A stretch of 64,000 nt of DNA from Naganishia liquefaciens. Its lineage: Eukaryota; Basidiomycota; Tremellomycetes; Filobasidiales; Filobasidiaceae. Position 1 is the first letter of the stretch, and each line of letters begins with the position of its first letter. The stretch spans positions 744,001 through 808,000 of the forward strand of contig BLZA01000021.1 of NCBI GenBank assembly GCA_013423385.1, read 5' to 3'. The notes beneath the pieces were generated by a model. It searched no databases, was not told the DNA's origin, and was given only the letters and a program-made list of their open reading frames with translations. The position numbers and the translations under genes are program-made. Positions 32,707 through 44,364 of the stretch are shown piece after piece.

Positions 32707-35674
32707 ATGCCTGTCGGAGGACTCGAAGGTGCGTTTGTGCTCAATCCTCGTGCTCTCCGCTAAATCTGGCCCTAAAGGATGGCTCGCGGCGACACAGCAG
32801 ATGCAAAGGCTGCCCCTCGAGGTGCTCAAGGATACACGCCTGGGAATCGACGTCAATCACTATGTCCGGCAGTTGCTCACCAGCGAAGACTACCGTGAAC
32901 CTATGGTAGCCGCCGTTGGAGGCTACCCTACTGCGCTCGCAAGTGTTATTGAAAAGCAGATGAAAAGCCTCGAGGATATGCGCATCACTCCTATCCTGGT
33001 CTTCAACGGTCTTCCCTTGGCTGCCACGCGCAAGATGCTCTATGGAAGCGGTCGAAGGAATCCGAGTTCTCTTCCCGGAACTCCTGCGAGCACAACACGG
33101 TCTCTTCCCGGGGGGTCTGAGTATGGCGGGACGACGCCGGGAGGCAGCTCTCAGCCGTTCCTCTTTATGGATGCGGAAGCACAGCGATTCGAAGCCGCTT
33201 GCCGAGATGCAGCATGGACGCGCTACGAATCGGGTGAGCCAGAGGTAGCGATCTCGATGTGGGAAGCTGGTCCGCGAAAGGGGATGTGGATCGATCCTGC
33301 AGAGATCACCAAGCTCGTGTGGAGGGTCGTCAGGCATCGCTACATCGACTTTATCGTGGCTCCGTATAGCTCTCACGCACAGGTATGTGATGATAGCTCC
33401 ACAAGATCAACGCTAACCTTTTCCCCAGCTCGCCTATTTTGTCAATCACCCCAAGTCGTACATTCATTCGGTATGCGGTCCCACGGAGATGTTGATGTAC
33501 CCGACAACCCGAGTTATCCATACCATCGACTTCGCGACATCGTCTTTCAGCTTTTACGACAAGCAGATCGTCATGCAGCACCTCGCCATAGGCCCAGATC
33601 AGCTCATTGATCTTTGTCTTCTCAGCGGTAGCGATATTCTTCCTAGGTGTCCGCTGTTGACCCCGAGATCCCAGCAATACATACCTCAGGAAATGCTTCC
33701 TCCACCGGGACACATTGCCGCCGTTCTCAAACAAGCAATGACTGGTATCCGGTACCTGCTAAATTGCCAAAATGAACCATCAATCAGGGAAACGGGCTAC
33801 ACAGAATCCTTTGTCAAGGCTCGTGCTGCGATCCGGTTTGCGCTCGTCATGACCGACGAAGGCACCTGTGCGCCTCTTCCACTCGTGTGTGCCGCCGCCG
33901 CACCTATCCTCCCATCCGACAGCACGCTCTTCCAGCCCACCAAGCCCAGCAATACCTTCACCGCGCCCGATATCCCTAGCGATCTCGATACAATCTTTTC
34001 AAGCAGGCTACCTGAAGAAATGTACTACTATTTGAGCCGAGGGCTCGTGTCCCCGACAATTCTTGGATGGGTCACTTCCGGAAGACTCGAGGAAGCACGG
34101 CCACTGGATGATGGCGGGAAGATCGAGTACCAAAAGTTCGTAGCCAATGTGCTCACGCGGGGAGAGACTGCGCCGCGAAACATGGCCGTGACTCTGCTTC
34201 TAGCGCATTTGAATCCAGCGTGGAGAGATCAGCATGCTATCGTGAGTCTTCATGGTCTTTTCCTTTCGGCTTCCACTGAACTCCATATTCTCTCCAGTAT
34301 GCCTCTTACTACTTCGAGGAACAGCCAAACTGGAGAGAAAACAAACTTCAAGATCTGCGCAGCTCGGGGCTCATTGCGCGATCCACAAAATGGAGAATAC
34401 CAGGCGCCGTTATCGATGACGAGTTGCGCCAGCAAAACGTACGTATTTGCGCATTTCAGATATGTACCCGCAAACTGACCTTCGTCTGTTAGTCTTCCAA
34501 CATCGACTTCAAGCTCTGCTTGGGTGCCACAAAGGGAGCTGCATTTGCTGATCTCTGGGCGGCAAGCGAAAGTAACAATAAGATTCTGGACCGTAAAGAT
34601 GAACTCATAGCGAATGCGCTTCTGCGCTTCCTGTCATTGCGAGGGTAAGCTCAGGTCTTTGACGGTCGCCGCCGATTGCTTATTCTTTGCCAGATTCTTG
34701 GTGCTCCCGAAAAACACACAATCTCCCATTGGAGAAGCCCTTTACAAGGCGATCTCATCGTCGCGCTTGAATGACAAATTCCAGGAACCGCTCTATATGG
34801 CCCTAGAATTGATTCGCGCAGGTGCGCTTCACGGTGACCTCTGGGACCGCGAGGAGATCAGCGGCGGTGCGAGCATGAACAATCGTGGGTATATCGAGAT
34901 GATATGCTTTGTTTGTGTTGATTCGGCCTTTCGTTAGCGAGTGACAACCAATGCATGCTACTCTTTATGCGGTCCATCAGTATCCTACCTCTCCTGTCAC
35001 GGGTAGGGGCGAGCTTTCCATTCAGCCTACCCACGCTGACTGCTTTATTTAGAACAAGCCATGGTCGGGTCCTCTTAGTCGCGAGCTTTTGGTCTTCAAC
35101 TCCTTCATTAATGGCCTATCAAGAACCTTGCGACTTCTGATTGAAGCTATCTGCGTGCAGATGCTGATGAGCGGCGAGGCCAAGAAGCATCGAGACGACT
35201 TTCCCGATGTTGCATGCGGTACGTTTCAATCAAGGTGATGTACAACAGTTTCTGAGACGGTGCTCTTCTAGGTCTGCCGTTCCAGAATGAAGGCAATACA
35301 GGTTTCGGGATTCTCGTCAAGGTTTTCATTGACGCCACTGTCGCTTACAACGATGGCGAGCCGCTTACGGCAGATAATGAACAGACGCCAGAAGTACAAG
35401 CTGCAAAGGAAAGCGCAATCGGAATTCTTGAGGACACTTTTATAACGATCAAGGCACCCGAAGATGAGTTGAAGCGGGGATTCAGGTTCTGGGACGCGGT
35501 TCGTCTTTCTTATACGCTTAAATGAGCGTGCGGACACTGATGCCTGCAATCCAGCTGTATACCGCCGTCAAGCATATAGGTCCATCATCGGGTCTGGGCA
35601 TCACTCAAGAGCTTTACCACGTGTTCGAAAGGACAGACAAGTGGCTAAGCCCTTACAGACCAGGCGGTGTATAG
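32707..35674 (+). CDS. MKT1: Post-transcriptional regulator Mkt1 (XPG-like)
   Basis: Ten exons (32707-32728, 32778-33382, 33429-34241, 34298-34438, 34493-34644, 34694-34884, 34938-35002, 35053-35218, 35272-35498, 35555-35674) give 833 aa; yeast Mkt1 is 830. The N-terminus is a degenerate XPG/FEN nuclease fold (MPVGGLEG, LKDTRLGIDVNHYVRQLL, later CLLSGSDILPR). The C-terminal Mkt1 domains contain DFKLCLGATKGAAFADLWAA and KPWSGPLSRELLVFNSFINGL. Mkt1 with Pbp1 controls translation and stability of specific mRNAs in yeast. A Ser/Pro/Gly-rich insert lies at about residues 100-135. The last intron uses a GTTCGT donor. Confidence 0.95.
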
Positions 35675-35989
35675 GTATGAGGAGGATGAGATCTTTGGCG
35701 GGAGAGGAGAACAGAGATCACGGAGACCTATGGCTGTCATCATTGTTTTATGTTGCATATCGCATCGCATCAGAACAGACAAGCTATCGACGGCGACGTC
35801 GCGCAACAAGACGCTGGGAATGGTGGCAATGTTCTTGCTGAGGACGGCAGAAGCCTGGTTCCCGTGTAGCGTCTTTGAAAAGATCTCGAGGCGATCAGCC
35901 TACACTTTCCACCTTCGACATATTTAACCTGCCCTCATGCGACCGATCTCTCAAGAATGCCGTCTATCAACGATTGGGTGACCTTTGAT
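35675..35989. other. Convergent 3' spacer, MKT1 and VTC1
   Basis: This is 315 bp between two stop codons. It presumably contains both 3' UTRs. No other feature was seen. Confidence 0.5.
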
Positions 35990-36542
35990 CTAATCGAAGA
36001 CTAGAGTAGAGCAGGTCAGCTCGTGAAAATGGTCCTGTGTTGGGCTCCTACCGAATTTCAGGATGAAATTTGTCATGATTGCACCCAGAAGACAAATACA
36101 CAATATCGTCTGGAGACCGCATTTTCAATTATCATGAGCTCCTGTACGAAAACTTATTGCGGGAACTCACCGGGCCCAAACGGTCGTCATATGGCGCTCC
36201 ACTCCGTGTTCGGATGGCCTTCGCTCGGTATTGATATATAATCAGGGCATACACCATCACACCCATGGCGACGAGGGTGTAAAGCGCAGCGCTGATTTTG
36301 CCGACTTTGTCTCCAAAATTCAGCAAGCCTACAGCCAAACCGCCGAGGACCACTGCAAAGTGTAGCCATGAAAGGAAGGTGCGTTCGTTGGCAAAAAAAA
36401 CCTTGGGTTCAACTCGCACTGGCAGGGCAATCCGCTTTTGTGCCGTTCTCTAAAGGAGTAGATACGTGTAATCAGCTTGCGAAGAACGAAACTTCAAGGG
36501 GAACAAACTATGACTTGCCTGTAACAGTGGTGCGGTTGACAT
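35990..36542 (-). CDS. VTC1: Vacuolar transporter chaperone subunit Vtc1
   Basis: Exons 35990-36000, 36052-36109, 36171-36449 and 36519-36542 give 123 aa (yeast Vtc1, 129 aa). The match is close throughout: [54 protein letters not shown] and APYDDRLGP, with three transmembrane segments, ending FILKFVFD. Vtc1 is the small membrane subunit of the VTC complex, which makes polyphosphate and moves it into the vacuole. The first intron (36450-36518) has a GC donor (CAG|GCAAGT), a bona fide GC-AG intron. The last coding exon is 11 nt. The 51-nt last intron is a multiple of three with no in-frame stop, so retention would give a longer tail with the same stop. Confidence 0.96.
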
Positions 36543-37257
36543 TTTGTGACAAGAGCCGAATTTCCTGAAGTGGTATCTGGTTCGCCGGGAGGCTGCTAGT
36601 TCTGGCTGTGTGATGACCACAAGACACCGTTTTAATTCGGCAGGAGTGGCGGGGATTGGGTGTATCAGAGTTTGAATTCAACGACGTCTTGAAGGCTGAA
36701 TCGTTTTCGTGATAGTGGTCCAGCCGCCTAGAAGCTTGAGAAACGTGCGTGCGTGCGTCACTTCCGGGCATAGCAAGCTAAGGCGGGTTGCCATCGGTAA
36801 CTACCCACAAAGTAAACAAATGACTGTCTCTCCCGACACGTCCGCCCGCGTGGCCCGGCCATCACGCATCCTGAACTGAAGTTCGAGAAGAGTGGGGCTA
36901 GGTCTCAGAACTGCCTGATGCTTTAGCTTCTAGCAAAGGAATCCAGGTCAATCGTGGATCCGATCTCATCAGCCACCCTGGCGCAACCCAATGAGAGCAC
37001 GTTTCAAAAGCAGTGCGGGTCGCATCGCTGTCGCAAGTGCACATCGTCTAGGTGCCGAATCCAGCAAATTGGATCGGCTCAATCAAGAAGTCCTTACATC
37101 GCTGTGACATCGCTGTAAAGTTCGGGAGCGAGTTCTACGTTGAGCGCGGAAGGGTCTCTGCACTACTTGTCTCCTAGTCAGACATCAAGTGAGTCGCGGA
37201 TAGAGCAGCCAGCTTTGTAGGCTCTTCGTAGCCGCGAAGGCGGTCGACAACATGAGA

Positions 37258-37985
37258 TCAAACAGCTGATCGAACTCTGTGGCGAGCTGGCATACGAGAA
37301 CAATGAAATGCGATATACGCAATCCTCAATATCTTGGCGCTAATAATTAAACAACAAGGTTTTGGAGTAGAAGGAATGGCGCACTAGGTAGCGAATCATA
37401 TTGGACAGCTCCGTCAGCTAGTCTGTCAGATTTACGTCGCCTAATGCAAGTCCGCTTGCAGATCCCTAAAGTAGAGCTCGCATATGGATGAGATGAACCA
37501 ATGACTTTGATGAGTCTACCGAGAAAAGAAGATGAGCCGCCGAAGAGCTGGATGCAGTAGCGGAGCTGGCCCAGGATAGGTCAAGCTACTGGCGAACATA
37601 GTTGCCCGCGTAAGCTAGTACAACGAGCTGTACAACGAGCCCACCAGTCTCATTGCGGTATGACAGCTGGTATGACGCTCGGAATACTTCTGTGTTGACG
37701 GCATATGCCGCAGTTGAACAGCTTCCGGCAGGAGACGGGATACATGACGGGATGATGAACATGACTCGGAGATCCCGTCACACTCCATTTGCACTGCTTG
37801 TCTCGGAGAGATGTTGCTGCTATAGAAGAGCAGCAGCAGCGAGTAGAGCAGATTTCGGCGGGAATGCCCAAAGCACTTCATAGCTCTCTCGACAGCACAA
37901 TTGCGATGCAATGCCCAGTTTCAAAACAAATAGCAAGAGCCACGCAGGTGCAGTTCGTACGCACATATACAGACCACGATTAGAC
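37258..37985 (+). pseudogene. Possible decayed coiled-coil gene fragment
   Basis: Three separated segments have protein-like composition on the plus strand: about 37258-37330, about 37530-37590 (AEELDAVAELAQDRSSYW) and about 37789-37983. They lie in different frames with stops between them, and no splice pattern restores one frame. No family is recognised. The call rests only on peptide composition and could be chance. Confidence 0.2.
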
Positions 37986-38122
37986 AACATTTTCAATCAA
38001 TAGCCGTGTCAATCTGTCTCTTTGCTGTATGCTGTTTGCTGTTTGCTGGGACGATCCGGTCCTCTGACAGGACCGTCATCCAGTTCCTCGACACCCCATG
38101 TCCACAGTCAGCTTTATATCTG

Positions 38123-38328
38123 TTCACTTGTTCACTTGTTCACTTGTTCCCTTGTTCACTTGTTCCCTTGTTCACTTGTTCCCTTGTTCACTTGTTCACT
38201 TGTTCACTTGTTCACTTGTTCACTTGTTCACTTGTTCACTTGTTCACTTGTTCACTTGTTCACTTGTTCACTTGTTCACTTGTTCACTTGTTCACTTGTT
38301 CACTTGTTCACTTGTTCACTTGTTCACT
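38123..38328. repeat. 8-bp minisatellite, unit TTCACTTG
   Basis: This is 206 bp, about 25.75 head-to-tail copies. Copies 4, 6 and 8 carry TTCCCTTG instead, so the left end briefly has a 16-bp higher-order unit. The right part is perfect. Because 8 is not a multiple of 3, the array stays open in all three plus frames and produces spurious repetitive peptides (LVHLFTCS). Confidence 0.97.
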
Positions 38329-38870
38329 CAACTCATGATAAATCCTGAGAGAAATCTCACAGATCTTACAGCTGACAGCATGTACTTCTCGCTGCCCCGC
38401 CTTTTCCCTTCTGTCAGCATGCCTCCAAGTTTGGCAAAGATGTTGATATGGTGACGGGGAGGAGTGTCTCGGATTGGAGACGAGTCCGGCTTAAGCGGTG
38501 CCACCGTCCCACTTCTCCGTGGAAACAAGGCGTCCTACTCAGCTGGACCTTGGCTACAAGGAATGTCGGGCGCAGCTGAATGACAAGGCGGCCCTATAAC
38601 GTCGGAAAATGCTCTGCATGCTCCTCGCCGCCTGACTCTCGATTGATCCATTCAAACCTGGTCGGATATCCATCTTTCCCTGTTCGCTGTCAGGGAATAC
38701 CGAACTCTTCGTCCGCCGAGCGCTCACACACTGTCCTCATTGGTCGTGCTAGCAAAAGCGCGCAGCTGATGTTGAGTAGCGAGCATCGGAAACGCCTGCC
38801 TCCGACACTACAGAAGCTCCGAGTCCACGTCAGCCAGCACGTACGTCAGCCGCTTTTGATGACATCTGCT

Positions 38871-38920
38871 GGGCTAAAGTGGGCTAAAGTGGGCTAAAGT
38901 GGGCTAAAGTGGGCTAAAGT
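38871..38920. repeat. 10-bp tandem array, unit GGGCTAAAGT
   Basis: Five perfect copies in tandem, with no coding frame. Confidence 0.97.
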
Positions 38921-39883
38921 GGTGCGCCCAGGAAACTGAGGAGACTGCATCGCCAAGTCAGCAAGAAGAGGAAAGCCACTAGCCAGGTACACCGAGAACG
39001 CTCCAGGTACAGCCTAAAGTTTCCGTGCGATAATGGGTACAAGAACACTCATCTGGTATTAGATTGAGCTGTTATCGCGTGCTCATGCCCCTGGTCGCCC
39101 TCACGGAATCGCTTCTAGGGGCAGCGTAAATCGGCAGCTCACAATCAAGAGAACACCCAACGTGGCCGAGTCCCGAACCCCACACTCTTTCCCTCGTCAC
39201 GATATACTTGCTTGTTGGTCATTATTGTTTTAGGAGTCAAGTTTCGGTACACCATTTCCGTCTATACACGCTTGCAGTAACCCTTGGGATATTCGTTGAA
39301 ACGCAGTCGGGCGACTCAAGACATTTCCGTACCGCGCGCTCCACGGATAAATACACGAACGGGCCGCTATCGAGCCAGCTTCTGGCTCCCGAAGGGTCAG
39401 TGCTGCAGTGACTCTTTCATCAGCTCGTGTTGGTATACTCTGCTCCACGGCAACATCAAGAGGTATCGTCTGGCATCAAACAAATATCCAGCGATGGAAT
39501 CGATGGACACGATATACGAGACAGCGGGCAGGGATAAATGGCTGGTTGCGTTTGAGCGAATCGTTTTCGGTATCGACTCCGTTCTCTGGCATTGCGTGAG
39601 TTGCTGTGAGCTCCGATGCTAGTCCGTTTGTACTCATCTCTTTCCCGCATGATAGCATGAAGAATGGATTATCATCCTGCCAGTTGCTCTCATCCTTGCC
39701 TACCTTTCGTACACCCTGCAAATTTCATCAACCTTTCCCTATTTCACGCACCTGCCGTTGTACGATACTGCAAGTTCTGGCAACAGGTGTCCTGGTGCAC
39801 TACCTCTACCCCTTCACAAAACGGACAGGGGTCCGCGTTCTGCTGCGCCTCCGCCCTTCGCTTCCGACTTCACGTTTTGCCCT

Positions 39884-40574
39884 ATGTCGATTCAGAGTCC
39901 GCTCTGGCGATGCAACACTCCATCTCACGTTCCAGCTAGGCCATCACCTTTGCGCAAGTCCTTCACGCAGAATGATTCCGTTCCACCGCAAAGGGTTGTT
40001 GCCTCCCGCAAGACCTCCTACTTTTCGCCTCTTGCACCATTCTTCTCGGAAGAGATTGCTCCAACTTCATCTGCAATTCTTCAATCTTCGAACCCATGTT
40101 TGAACATGACCAACACGATCACTAACACGGAGTCGACCTGCGATTTTAATTTGCCATTCGCAAATGCTGGAACTTCATCAGCAAGTGATCTGTCTTCTCG
40201 TCCGCGATGTCGCAGACCACCGAAGAAGGCAAAGTCAATGGATAATTTTCGCACTACGCTGTTTCCTGTGTTGGAATCCGACGATGTACAACAGGACGGC
40301 AGTATATGGGGTCTGCCCAAGGAACAACAGCGTCTGCAAGGTTCTAGACGACGATGGTCGGCGCTGTAGGATCTGGATCGTGTTGCAGATTGGCAGAAGG
40401 GCCCATGAGAGGAATATCAGCTTGGCAGCCAGTAGCTTGCCTATGGACATTCACAAGGACAATGTATCCCTCAATCAGCTGTATTCCAAATATGTAGCTA
40501 TTAATCTGACTGTAATTGTAACCCTGCATCGATCCCCGAAATTCGAAATCGTTAGTAGCTTTGTTAGTCTGTAA
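39884..40574 (+). CDS. Hypothetical protein, doubtful two-exon model
   Basis: ATG 39884 opens a 134-codon Ser/Pro-rich segment with a basic stretch (SSRPRCRRPPKKAKSMDNF). It can be joined in phase through a 55-nt GT-AG interval (40286-40340) to VLDDDGRRCRIWIVLQIGRR and onward, with a stop at 40572-40574, giving 211 aa. The interval lacks an obvious branch site. No family is recognised and no membrane segment is present. The gene would end 344 bp from the convergent La-motif gene. Confidence 0.25.
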
Positions 40575-40918
40575 TAAGGACGATGGATCTGGTATTCCAG
40601 CGGCAAGACAAGAAGATCCAGTGGACGATGTCATGACATCGTGGTTCACATGGTTACATGAATCGTCGATAAATGCAGTGTAGCGTGAGCTTTGATGTAT
40701 GGTACAAATGGTTCGGATCATGGAGAACATTGTCGGCATGCCTATCGTGTCAAGGAACTGTTGCCTGAAGTCGCGATCGGCCGATGAATTCCAGGTTCCT
40801 GGGCTAAATGAAAAGGCAGCATGAAGTCGATTGATAGTCAAGTTTGCTTCGAGATTTGCTTTTTATTAACAGTAAGCAAAGGGGATGGATCATGAATCCG
40901 TATAACTCACTTGTCAGT
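40575..40918. other. Spacer downstream of the La-motif gene
   Basis: 344 bp, with nothing recognised beyond the probable 3' UTR of the La-motif gene. Confidence 0.4.
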
Positions 40919-43900
40919 CTACACGATGATGTCGAGCTTGTCCGAGGAAGAATCACTGACGACCGAAGTCGCTGGACTTGACTTTGCCGTCACTTTGGGT
41001 TTTTCTTCCGCTTCAGTCGTGTTGCTGCCCTCAATGACGGTATCGACGGAAAGAATTCCTGTCGGGGACATACTGGCAAGGCCACTCGTTGATCTGAGAA
41101 TGTCGCGCTGAATATCTCCGACGATCCGCTCTCGCGTTTCCTCAGAAAGGTCGGCGACCCTGACCCCATGGAGAGCCAACTCTTCCAGTCTAGTGGCCGA
41201 TGTGTTTTCCGTTTCGGGAAAGACAGAGGGCTTCGCGTTGGGGAATATCCACATTTGCCAATTATCTCTCAAGCGCATCTTCTTATCGCGCACTTCCAGA
41301 ATTTGACTGAGCTGAGCCACTTCTTGGACCAACTCTTCGTCAGTGGTGACTTGTCGAATCCTATTGAAGGAGGCAATCATAGAAATATCCACCCATCCAT
41401 GCGCGTCCATCTGAACGAACCCAAAGAGAGGTTAGTTGCAATGCAGCTGAAAGACGAAGTCGCCCAGCGAATCACTTACCTGTCCTTTCAGGAACTGGTC
41501 CATGCAAAGGTTGTGTATACTGAAATAATACTCGATTTGACCGAGAATGTAGAACCGGAGAGGATCCAATCCCGGAATCTCCGTGACGGGCCGTTGTTGA
41601 GGCATAAATGCCATGTTGTAAGGCATGAAAGCCTGCTGTCCACTTTGTTGTCCGTTTCCGTTGGCGGCGGGGTCATAACCGGAATCGCTCCCTGACGATG
41701 ACATCCCTGTGCCGTTCGCACTGCCTCCGTAGTAGTATCCTTGGTTGTAGTACGAATACGGAGCTTGTCCGCTAAACGGCACAAATCCTGGCGCATTGAC
41801 CGCAGCCGCCATGGACGACTCGAATGGCAACCCATTATATACTCCAGGCGGTGGCGACAAGAGAGCCGATTTGGAATGACCGCGAGGAGACATCGCCATC
41901 CCGCCATCTCCGTATTTCGACCCTGAAGGGATTGCTCCGCCTCTCGCCATTTTCCCGCCGTGACCTCGACCGCCTCGTCCTCCGGAAAAGCCGCCACGTC
42001 CAACATCCCTCGTCTGAACAAGGTGATTATTGATGATTGAAGATGAACCACTTGCACGCGTCGCGGCGGCGGGATGTCCCTTTGGTCGGTCGGTGACTAG
42101 CGCTTTTCGCTTTGGACTGCCGACCTCTGCACCATGGGGCGAAAAGGGCACAGCCTGCTGATTTTCCAACTCGCCCGCAAGCGCGACCGATGCGTCTCCC
42201 CTGTCACCCGCATTGACACTCGCTGCATCAATTCCTCTATCCGGCACTTGCGAGGGGCCTGAAGCGCGGCTGTCGTCTATGCACACCGGGGCAAGGCCAG
42301 ATGGCGATCCGATGGACGTGTTCTCTGACGTGGCGATTCCGAGATCGGCTTTGACTGCATTCGTTTGTTTACTTGAAGTGAATGCAGGCGCTTTCGTCTT
42401 TCTGCTGGAAATCTCTTTTGCTACTTCTGCTGATGTACTCGTAGTCGCCTTGCCAGTAGCTTTCGCGGAACCCTGAGCATTTCTCTTTGTGCTAGTCTTG
42501 CCGGGTACATGGTAGGCATCGTCGAGACCTGTAGACGTCGAAGCAGCCCGTTTCTGTTTTGCGCCTTCGACACCGCTTTGTAAGGCGGCTTTTCGCGCTT
42601 TCTCGGCCTTATCGAACGCTTCCTGCATTTCTGCAGGTGGTATTGGGGTCCACTTTTTCTTCTCTAGAATGCAATCATCATCAGCCAAAGCGGAAAATTT
42701 GCAAGGCTGATATCTTCGGAGGGCCGCGACTCACCCTTCTTATTACGGGTGGCAGCAACCCTTAAGTTTTCATCGTGTTCCTTCTCCTTCTTCTTGCCCT
42801 CTGTGCCAACCGATCCAGGTGATCTTGCTGCGGATGCAGCTATATCCGGCCACAGATGACCATCTGCAAGACGGGATGGCGGTCCGCCAGGAGCCTTGCT
42901 GCTAACGTTTATTGGCCCGGACGACGTTACGTCCCGACGACCTGAAGGTGCTGAAACTGCCTCGGCAGAGCCGAGCTTTGCCATCTGTTTGCTCGTTGTG
43001 ACTTTCCCTGCGGATGGTGATGATGCTGTTTGGGTAGGTACCGGACCTGCGGAAGCGGCGGGTAAAATTTTGCCTTGAGTTTCCTCAACTCTTATCGAAT
43101 TTTTCTTTCCCATATTGCCATTCTGCGGCTGGGGCACCGACGTCGTTTCGCTCAAGGTGTTGAAAACCGTTTTTCCGTTTCCGACACTGGATTTGACCTG
43201 CTTTGCCGAAGTCGACTTCATCTTCTCCTTTCGTAATTGCCAGACGTTGACGGGAGGCGCAGCGGGCGAAGGCTGGGCCTCAGACTTTGCTCCGTTCGGC
43301 GTTCCCGTTCCCGTTCCCGACGCTGACGGTGGCTTGTCTTCTGGGTCATTTCCTGCTGGCACCGCCGAAGCCGAAGCGCTATTGACCCCAATTATATTTG
43401 CTTCATGCTCTGTGGCAAGTTCTTGTGAGCTTGCGTTCGAGGCTGTGAACTTATCCATCGCTTCGCTAAGCCCAGATGTTGTCTTCGCTCCCATTTCCTG
43501 CTTTGGAGAAGAGACCGTTTGAGCTCCATGCGGACTAGACCGCCACGATGCAGCCTTCATGCCCAATGACTTTGGACTTGTGCCATTCTTCTCCTTTTGC
43601 TGTTGTTGCTGTCTTCTGGTGGGCTCTGTCGGAGAGCCGTCGTCATGGGACAAATGCTGATGCCGGAAGTCCTTGTCGCTTCGATCCTGATCTTTTCTGC
43701 TACCTCCCGCTGATTTGCCCTTGGCAGGCCTGTCTTGACTTGTGTCATCGTCTTGCGGGATACCGTTGATGAGGGCTTTCTTGGCATGCTGCCGCTGACG
43801 TGCGTTTGCATTACTGATATTGCCCGCCTCCTTCTTGTCGCCTTTACTACTTTGATGTGACCTGTGTTTCCCTGTCACCTCCTGCCACCCCTGTTCTGCT

Positions 43901-44364
43901 TCTTCTGACGTGCTTCCGATCGGATTTGACCCCTGTCCTGAACTCTGGATGACCGGAAAAGTTGCAAAGACTTCGGCAGGCCGTTTCGGAGCTGAGGACG
44001 ACCCCGACTTGTTCCTCCCTGTCCGTTTGACACTCGCCAACTTTCCATCCGAAATGACGGCCATACTGCTTTTCCCGCTCGACGATGCTTCATCTCGTGA
44101 CATGGCTGCTTTCCGAACTGCGTTGTCGACGACTGGCACGGAGGTTCTGATACGCTCAGCGTAAGAAACAGCGGCTAAGGCTCGGAATGTTGACGTGGAT
44201 GCGACAGAAGCCACAACAGGCAAAGTCGTCTCTTGCTTCGTCTCGCCGGATGCATCCTGTTCAATATTCAATGTTGCCTCTGTCCCCACGGACTGAGAAG
44301 TCGGGATTGGCTGCTCGGCACTAACGACCTGTGAGGGTTCTGCTGCTGGATTCGGCGATATCAT
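40919..44364 (-). CDS. La-motif RNA-binding protein, LARP1/Sro9-Slf1 type
   Basis: Exons 40919-41410, 41480-42663 and 42735-44364 give 1101 aa with consistent phases. The first 900 residues are a long disordered region rich in Ser, Ala, Lys and Gly, including an RGG-like patch (RGGFSGGRGGRGHGGKMARG). A La motif follows at about 905-1000: LDPLRFYILGQIEYYFSIHN, LCMDQFLKGQMDAHGWVDIS, FNRIRQVT. Fungal Sro9/Slf1 and animal LARP1 bind mRNA and promote translation, including ribosomal-protein mRNAs. No RRM is seen after the La motif, which fits LARP1/Sro9 rather than genuine La. ATG 44364 is the first ATG of the frame. The gene is head to head with ESF2. Confidence 0.92.

Larger units (their letters stand above)
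36543..39883. other. Gene desert with tandem repeats
   Basis: About 3.3 kb without a supported gene. From 37270 to 37985 several short plus-strand stretches read as Glu/Gln-rich helical peptide (EIKQLIELCGELAYENNEM near 37258-37320; EEQQQRVEQISAGMPKALHS near 37825-37885), separated by frame changes. They may be remains of one decayed coiled-coil gene. An 8-bp minisatellite lies at 38123-38328 and a 10-bp array at 38871-38920. The parts 38930-39883 and 36543-37250 show nothing I can name. Confidence 0.45.

Noticed and set aside
38006-38454. Three overlapping long repetitive frames (LVHLFTCS peptides)
   Set aside because: They are translations of the 8-bp minisatellite, open in all three frames because the unit is not a multiple of three.
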